Below, piece by piece: positions 57,209-64,000 of a stretch of 64,000 nucleotides of DNA. The DNA lies in contig JAVHZZ010000003.1 in the NCBI GenBank assembly GCA_036250195.1, forward strand, positions 59,871,289 to 59,935,288, in the 5' to 3' direction. This DNA comes from Mixophyes australis. Its lineage: Eukaryota > Chordata > Amphibia > Anura > Limnodynastidae. Every line of letters starts with the position of its first letter. Position 1 is the first letter of the stretch. Position numbers and translations under genes: made by a program. The notes under the pieces were generated by a model that had not been told where the DNA came from, ran no database searches, and was given only the letters and a program-made list of their open reading frames with translations.

Positions 57209-57226
57209 TGGGCTCTCCTACACTAC

Positions 57227-57404
57227 GGGGTATATTTACTAAACTGTGGGTTTGGAAAAAAGTGGAGATGTTGCCTATAGCAACCAATCAGTTTCTAGCT
57301 GTCATTCTGTAGAATGTACTAAATAAATGACAGTTGGAATCTGATTGGTTGCTATAGGCAACATCTCCACTTTTCCAAACCCGCAGTTTAGTAAATCTAG
57401 CCCC
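57227..57404. repeat. Palindromic CCAAT-stem MITE, near-intact
   Basis: 178 bp. Ends 'ggggtatatttactaaactg' and 'cagtttagtaaatctagccc'. Both arms with the 'gcctatagcaaccaatcag' stem are present and the centre 'ctgtcattctgtagaatgt' is intact. Flanking bases do not show a clear TTA duplication. Confidence 0.88.
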
Positions 57405-57625
57405 AAGTGTGTTTTCTCATAAAGTATTGGGAAATACAGCTAAACAACACAGTTAAACAAACGGGGAACAACAGTTGAAGACATCCAGAAAGAAGCTACT
57501 TCAACTAGGTATTTTGGTTTTTTATTATCCTCAAGTTTATTGCCCTTTCTTTTTCAATCTCAATATTTAACAAATTGCTTTTCTGATTAACCTTTCATGG
57601 CATTATCTTTAGAACAATATAATCC

Positions 57626-57932
57626 TTCTCACAGCACTGGGGTCATGAGTTCGATTCCTGACCATGGCCTTATCTGTGAGGAGTTTGTATGTTCTCCCCG
57701 TGTTTGTGTGGGTTTCCTCCAGGTGCTCCGGTTTCCTCCCACATCCCAAAAACATACTGGTAGGTTTATTGGCTGCTATCAAATTGACCCTAGTCTGTCT
57801 CTGTCTGTCTGTGTGAATGTTAGGGAATTTAGACTGTAAGCCCCAATAGGGCAGGGACTGATGTGAGTGAGGTCTCTGTACAGTGCTGCGGAATTAGTAG
57901 CGCTATATAAATAGCTGCTGCTGATAATGATC
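57626..57932 (+). repeat. SINE lacking its A-box end
   Basis: Sense copy that enters at 'ttctcacagcactggggtca', keeps the B-box-like 'gagttcgattcctgacc', and runs to 'agcgctatataaatagctgc' with a degenerate trinucleotide tail. Confidence 0.85.
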
Positions 57933-59163
57933 CTTCACCCTTCCTGCAATACACATCTTTATACAAATTTCGAACCCTTTCAGGTGCTGTCAGTACTTCC
58001 CATTAGATCTGGTATAAAAAAAATAAATTATACTTACATTTTCTCCATGCTGTCTTCAGGTTTTTTTTTATCCCCCCATAGAACATTTTTCGATCAAAGT
58101 TCACATAAAAAGAAATTCACAATAGTATAGCACTATTTACAGAGATGATATCATAATAAACAAAACATAGAATAATATTTCAAAGAACAAGTATTTCTAG
58201 ATGCAACCAATATCTTTCCAATCAAAGTGCTCCCTTCATGTGAGTAAGTAGAGGTCTCCCTTGTAAAACGGTGGTCCTAGTGAAGAACACTCTCCCAATG
58301 TGCTGCCCCCTAGTGTTAATGCACTTACTAGAGGTTCTCTTATGCAGGCACTTCAATGTTATACTTTCATTCCCTTGAACCTTTACTTAGAGGATCAAAT
58401 TCTCCTTATATATCCCGTCATATAGCAGAAAAGTAATAGGAACAAAGAGAATCTAGCATAATACCGTTTGGGAACCGTAAAAAGCATTAAATCCCTTGCA
58501 CTCACATTAAGACAAACATTTAAAAAACATAAAAATTGATGTATCCAGACTCTCCTATCAGAAAGATGGAGGTACAATGACCATGTACAGATCTGTTTCC
58601 ACAAATGCCACAGCGTAATTCAGACACTGAAATTTGTGCCCAATCTTTGATGGTAACCAGGAAAGAGGCCAATTCACCATCCAAAAGATGTATAAAAAAT
58701 CACATTCAGCTTCGCTGCTCCAACATGTTTCAACTAACAAAAGTCTTTGCCAAGGTGCATAGAAGCTGAATGCCCTAATGCTATTTAAAGACCCTCTGGC
58801 CAATCACATAGGCCCCTCTATCTAATTAAATGTCCCATTTAAAACAGATATGTATAATCATTATTAACAATAGGATATACATCCCAAACATAGTTAATAG
58901 TTGGCAATAAAAAATATAAATCTTACAATAGATTTCATAAATGAAAACGGTGAAGCCAGAAGCTCGTCATGTACTCTTGGATCGCATGTTGGAAAGCATG
59001 ACCACTTCCGGGTTCGTGCCCTTCCAGTGAAGCGTGTCAACGTCTGTTTTTTTAGTCCAAGCCTCGTTTTGACAACTATTATGGCACGCAAGTATTAATG
59101 TTAATAATACACAAACACTAATATTAAAAATCCAATCAAAATGGCATCATACGGATATATATA
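57933..59163. other. Intergenic sequence, possible unidentified repeat
   Basis: The stretch 58690-58790 ('ccaacatgtttcaactaac', 'gccaaggtgcatagaagc') looks like the arms of frog foldback repeats, but no partner was found in the window. Nothing else recognised. Confidence 0.35.
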
Positions 59164-59269
59164 TACACTATATGGACAAAAGTATTTGGCCACACCTGAT
59201 AGTTATTGAATTGAGGTGTTTCAATCAGACCCATTGCCAGAAGTGTATAAAATCAAGCACCTAGCTATC
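59164..59269. repeat. Terminal fragment of a Tc1-like DNA transposon
   Basis: 'acactatatggacaaaagta' starts a terminus typical of a widespread vertebrate Tc1-like family. It continues with 'ttgaattgaggtgtttcaat' and 'gtgtataaaatcaagcacct'. Only the end is present; the transposase part is absent because L2 sequence follows directly. Confidence 0.6.
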
Positions 59270-62000
59270 TCCCATACATCAAACACTACCGAAATCCAGC
59301 AAACCTCAAACACATCACCTGTCTTCCATCTCTTTCAAAATCCTTTAAATGTGCCTTTTGGAATGCACCCTCCCAAACAACCTCAACCTTCTAGCAATAA
59401 TAGAAACCTGGCTCATACAATCAGACACTGCCTCACTTGCAGCCCTTTCACACAGTGGCCTCCATTTCACCCACACCCCCAGACCCAGAGGCAGACATGG
59501 AGGTGGGGTTGGACTACTTATTTCCCCACATTACACATTCACAGTTCCAAATGTCCTATCAATCATGTTCACTTCTTTTGAAGTACATGCTATTCAGATT
59601 TATAACCCATTCTCTATGCTTGTTGCTTGATATATCGCCCTACCCTGGACCACACCAACAATTTCTTGAACATTTTTCTACCTGGCTCCCTCGTTTACTA
59701 TCGTCCGATATCCCCACTTTCATAATGAGTGATTTTAACATCCCCACTAATAATCCACATTCTACTTGTGCTTCCAAAATGCTCTCTAACTTCCTCTGCC
59801 TCTCCCAGTAGACTGACTCCTCTACAAATCAGGATGGCCACTGCCTTGATCTTCTTTTCTCTAGACTGTGCTTCAATTTCCTTAACACTCCTTTCATCCT
59901 CTCGGATCATCACCTTATAAGCTACAAGCTCTCCCCCAGTACTTTAACCTCACTGCTGTCAAACTCTACCAAATACCTGCAATTTCTCCGTTCTCCTCTC
60001 CTGATATGGCAGCACGTCTTTTTCACCGAACTCTAATAACATCCCTTGATCAAGTGGTTCCAGTTCTTCTTCATACTCTGTGTTGACTTCGATGTCAGCC
60101 GAGGGACACTAAAGTAACAAAACATCTTCACAAAGCTGAACATCAATGGCGTAAATCTCGTACAAGAGCAGCACTGTGGCTTAGTGGTTAGCAGTTCTGC
60201 TCACAGCGCTGGGGTCGTGCGTTTGATTCCTGACCATGGCCTTATCTGTGTGGAGTTTGTATGTTCTCCCTGTGCTCGTGTGGGTTTTCCTTGGGTGCTT
60301 CGGTTTCCCCCACAATTCAAAAACATACTAATAGTTTAACTGGCTGCTATCAAATTGACCCTAGTTTGTCTGTCTGTGTGTTAGTGAATTTAGACTGTAA
60401 GCTCCAAATGGATAGGGACTATTGTGAGTGAGTGACAGATATTCTCTGTACCGTGCTGCATAATTGGTTGCACTAAATAATGATGATACCACTCCTATCG
60501 AAATGCTCTGGACACTGATAAACAAACATACTCTGCTCAGCCTTTTAACACCAAACACATTTATATCTCTTCTCAACCCTCCCACCCCAAATCCTATGAC
60601 TACTATGAATGGCCAAGATCTTGTTTCCTACTTCAAGGACAAGGTTGATAAGATCCAAGTTGAAATTGTACCATCTTAATCGACAAACAATTCCTTCCCA
60701 TCACCCTCTTTTCATTTAATCCCACAATTGAAGATGTCTTCTTATCTCCCTACCCATATCACCTATACTCTTCATCCTAAACCTTCACAAATCGCTAGAT
60801 CACTGTGCCTGTACCATTTCGCTTGTAAAACTGATAAGGTCCTTTAGATTTCAGTATGAAATTTATCCATCCTCTCCTGATCTCTCACCGTCTGTGTTTA
60901 CTTGCTTTATCGACTGTCAACATTCTGCCATTTCTTCTTGGATGTCCTCTCGCCAACTCAACTCAACCTTTCAAAAACAGAGTTAATAATATTCCCACCC
61001 ACCAACAGACGTTACCTACCTGACATTTCTATTTCTGTTAACAACAGGACAATTAATCCTACCCCACAAACTCGTTGCTTAGGTGTGATCATTGACTCAG
61101 AACTATCCTTTGTTTCCCACATCAAATCTATGTCTAAATCATGTCCCATACATTTTAAAAAAACATTTCCAGAATACACACAATATTTCACACAAGACAC
61201 TGCAAAAACTTATTCATGCCCTCATCATCTCCTGCATTGACTATTGTAATTCCATCTATACTGGTCTTCCCCAAGTAAGACTTTCACCCTTACATTCTAT
61301 TTTGCATGCAGCGGCTAGAATGATTTTCCTTGCAAATCGTTTTTCCACTGCTGAGCCACTCTGTCAATCTCTACATTGGTTGCCTATATTTCATCGAATC
61401 CAATATTGAATACTTTTACTAACATACAAGGCCGTCACCAAAACTGCACCAACATACATCTCCTAACTTGTTTCAAAATATCTCCCAAATCGACAGCTCT
61501 GTTCTGCACAAGATCTGCGTCTCTCATCCTCACTCATTACCTGCTCCCATTCCCGATTACAGGACTTTTTTTACGGCTGCAACCACTTTGTGGAATTCCC
61601 TCCCTCACACAATAAGACTATTATCTAGTCTTCTATGAAACCTCACCTCTTCAGGCAAGCTTATAAAATTCCTCAACCACTCTCTTAACCTCCCTAGGTT
61701 ACCCTATTACCACCCTTTACACAGTTCACACAAGACAACAACCCTTTGACCAACATTGCTGTGTGACTGGATCATAGAGCCCACTAAGCACTTTTTACCT
61801 TTGCAATCTGGCTGGACCAATATGCAATATGTAACGCTTAACCTCAACTATCAATCTCCCACTGTTCCATAGATTGTAAGTTTGCGAGCAGAGCCTTCTT
61901 ACCTCTCTGTCTGTCTGTATTACCCAGTATTGTTTATTACTGTATTTGTTCCCAGTTGTAAAGCTCTACAGAATTTGCTGGCATGATTATAATTATTAAT
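59270..62000 (+). pseudogene. Decayed L2-clade LINE, copy 2, with 3' end
   Basis: Endonuclease pieces: 'LAIIETWLIQSDTASLAALS' and 'GRHGGGVGLLISPHYTF' (about 59390-59540), 'SDFNIPTNN' (about 59728-59755) and 'LSDHHLISYKLS' (about 59898-59935). C-terminal reverse transcriptase region: 'LNLSKTELIIFPPTNRRY' (60959-61012), 'RCLGVIIDSELSFVSHIKS' (about 61075-61130), 'LIHALIISCIDYCNSIYTGL' (about 61210-61270), 'AAARMIFLANRF' and 'LCQSLHWLPIFHRIQY'. The 3' end reads 'agattgtaagtttgcgagca' and 'gctctacagaatttgctggc'. The central RT, including the YxDD box, is missing or unrecognisable, and a SINE splits the element at 60166-60487. Multiple stops and frameshifts show it is inactive. Confidence 0.9.
60166..60487 (+). 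repeat. Full-length SINE nested in the L2 LINE
   Basis: Sense copy from 'gagcagcactgtggcttagt' through the B-box-like 'cgtttgattcctgacc' to 'ttgcactaaataatgatgat'. It interrupts the LINE relic, so it is younger than that LINE insertion. Confidence 0.88.
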
Positions 62001-62880
62001 GCCTTCTATTTGTAATTACAATAGTATTTGATGTAGCCATAACATACTTTTAAATGGAGAGGTGATTCTCAATGTATTTCTTCCTAGTAAAACACTTTAT
62101 ATATAAATTCTGCTAATACTGAGTTGGAAGAGAGATGTGGGTGTCACAGATTCATAACTCTGGAAAAGAAAGATGACGCTAGATGTAATAGCCCTCTGTG
62201 ATTTCAACAGATACCACTTACTTTCAGACCAGGAAGGATACACTTCCGCCTTTGAGGTTACACACAAAACTGGCTCAACAAAATGTGAGGCCCAAGGTGA
62301 CTGGGAAATCTAGCCTCAACTCCCCCAGAGCGATTATAATGACATCACCAGTACATGCAGTCAAACAATAATTGCAGGAATGTAGCTTCCCCCTGTCTTG
62401 ATGAAGATTTATTACCAAAAAAAAAAAAAGGCTGGCTCAACTGTCTTACTCCTAAGCCAGCTACTCCTAAGCCAGCTCTGTTTGGAAAAGATTCTTCTAA
62501 CTTAACTTTTGGAATCCAGCAGAAAAAAACTGTCTGATAATCTTTGTCTAATAGAATATCATTATTGAATCATACAAGACAGAAAAGAAAGGCTCTCTAA
62601 TAATGTACCATGACAGGAAACAACTCTTACAAGTCTCTCTCATGTTTTAATGAAACAGTCTTGAGCTGTCACAGCACCAAAGAGACAACCTTCTTTAATG
62701 CCGCAATCCCACGTAGTTTTTTTTTCTTCTTTAAATAGCAAGTAAAGTACATTTTAAGTATGCATCTGTCATTTTTCTTAGCTGTCTTCCTATAAATCAT
62801 TATCTTATTTTCAAAATCTTTCTGGAGGGTGCAAAGTATGACTGGCAGACACACACAGGCTCACAGCTCTCAACAAGTTG
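62001..62880. other. Intergenic sequence, no recognised feature
   Basis: Contains an A-run at 62416-62429 and a 15-bp direct repeat 'actcctaagccagct' at about 62449-62478. No exon or repeat family recognised. Confidence 0.4.
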
Positions 62881-63216
62881 GGCAGCATGGTGGCTTAGTG
62901 GTTAGCACTTCTGCCCCACAGCACTGGGGTCAGGAGTTCAATTCCCAACCATGGCTTTATGTGTATGGAATTTGTATGTTCTCCCCGTGTTTGCGTGGGT
63001 TTCCTCTGGGTACTCCAGTTTCCTCCCACACTCCAAAAACATACTGGTAGGTTAATTGGCTGTTATCAAATTGACCTTAGTCTCTCTGTCTGTGTATGTT
63101 AGGGAATTTAGACTGTAAGCTCCAATGGGGCAGGGACTGATGTGAGTTCTCTGTACAGCTCTGCGGAATTAGAGGCGCTATATAAATAGCTACTGATAAT
63201 GATGATGATGACGACG
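62881..63216 (+). repeat. Full-length SINE
   Basis: Sense copy with head 'ggcagcatggtggcttagtg', B-box-like 'gagttcaattcccaacc', middle 'cactccaaaaacatactgg', and tail 'ggcgctatataaatagctac' ending in a (GAT)n-like run. One of the two best sense copies in the window. Confidence 0.9.
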
Positions 63217-63339
63217 TTATGTGAAGGCAGAGAGTGGAGTAGGAAGTGAAGGATATTACAGTACATAGAGCAGAGCTCAGAAAGGCGTTCCAAGGCCAGT
63301 AGCTGAAGCTGTGTAGTTGTGTTTTAGTGAAGCTCCAGA

Positions 63340-64000
63340 GTAAGCAGTGGTTCCTGGGAGTAAACCCAGAAAGATGGAGGCTCCTGGGGATCCTCCACAG
63401 GAGAGTCCCCAGGCTGTAAGGCCTGCAAAGCCTCCAGTTCCTTCATCATCAGAGAGCAGCAGCCTGGATAAAAATGAAGACCTGAGGCATGAAAATCAAG
63501 GCAAGGCTCAGGGCCTTCCCTTGATTTTGCTTTGGCCCAGGGAAAAGCTACAGTTTGCAGCCAAGCAGTGAAGGTGTGATCCTTATAACCTGGAAAATAT
63601 TAGATGCGAGGAAATGGCTGTATGTGTTAAGGAGCCAGGCAAAACCCCAGTGACTACCCTAAGTGGATGCAATAAGTCTGGGCAGCCAGTCCCTGAGCAG
63701 GGGGCTGTGGGGAATACCTCTTGCGGATCTTCTAAGCAGGGTGAAGGCGGCCTGGATGAAGGCTCCAGCCTCAAAATTCCTAATATTGATCATAGTATTA
63801 TTGTTGCTTAGACATTACTGATAGCTGTCTATGACATTGCAAATGTTAATATGTCTACTAAAATCATGGAGCATAGTCAACCTGGTTAAATTTCCGCCAT
63901 TTTGACACAGGACCTGTGCACATTCCCTCTGCCGCTTATATTGCGAGAGACAGATTACAATGTTTTTATGCAGGACAGCCTCGCCAGTGTCACAAATGCG
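63340..64000 (+). pseudogene. Start of a retroelement Gag/ORF1 region, cut by the window edge
   Basis: The last 90 bases translate as 'PVHIPSAAYIARDRLQCFYA' followed by 'GQPRQCHKC'. This is the typical run-up and the first two cysteines of a CCHC zinc knuckle in Gag/ORF1 proteins of vertebrate retroelements; the remaining His and Cys would be beyond 64000. Upstream, 63374-63571 is an open frame rich in P, S and E (starts MEAPGDPPQESPQ) that stops, and the frames between the two are broken. So it is either a decayed element or two unrelated pieces. Family (LINE ORF1 or LTR Gag) cannot be told. Confidence 0.45.

Noticed and set aside
1..64000. CRISPR arrays, operons, prophage or other prokaryotic systems
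   Set aside because: The window is vertebrate nuclear DNA: a spliced exon, SINEs, LINEs and microsatellites; no regular repeat-spacer arrangement or dense gene order is present.

Overview
This is vertebrate nuclear DNA, most likely from a frog. The only conserved host gene recognised is the last coding exon of a heparan-sulfate 6-O-sulfotransferase, HS6ST1, on the + strand at 42035-42740. Its C-terminus ends in the HS6ST1-type PTEDYMSHIIEKW tail rather than the HS6ST2/3 type. The frog assignment is inference: it rests on the repeat content (L2-clade LINEs, tRNA-headed SINEs with L2-like tails, several Tc1, hAT and Harbinger-like families, and long AT-rich introns), not on a species marker.

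Layout. Positions 1-42034 are read as the 3' part of the large HS6ST1 intron; exon 1 is not in the window. The intron ends in a good acceptor (pyrimidine-rich tract plus TTTTAG). Positions 42741 to about 45450 are largely free of recognised repeats and are read as the 3' UTR, with AATAAA at 45429 as the last good polyadenylation signal. The rest, to 64000, is intergenic sequence crowded with repeats: two decayed L2-clade LINEs (49560-51370 and 59270-62000), SINEs, foldback elements, a CT-rich low-complexity block inside a hAT-like element, and, at the right edge, what looks like the start of a Gag/ORF1 zinc-knuckle region.

The most notable object is a complete, very young LTR retrotransposon at 22083-26344, antisense to HS6ST1 inside its intron. 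It has 844/847-bp LTRs that differ by one substitution and a G-tract length, a perfect 5-bp target duplication (TTCAC), a primer-binding site resembling the 3' end of tRNA-Leu, and a purine tract. Its only long ORF encodes 770 residues with no visible protease, reverse transcriptase, integrase or zinc knuckle. It has a basic N-terminus, a SAP-like motif and an acidic, repetitive C-terminal half. This looks like a recently mobile, non-autonomous element with an uncharacterised, possibly Gag-like protein.

Other mobile DNA can be followed in detail. Two hAT foldback elements have perfect 8-bp target duplications. Two elements sharing TACACAC-type termini have TTA target duplications, one of them carrying a nested SINE. 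A palindromic family with a shared CCAAT-containing stem occurs four times plus one decayed copy. Two different Tc1-like transposase relics lie side by side. The SINE 3' tail matches the 3' end of the L2 LINE present in the same window, which fits L2-driven mobilisation. All repeat family names come from recognition by eye; no database search was run.
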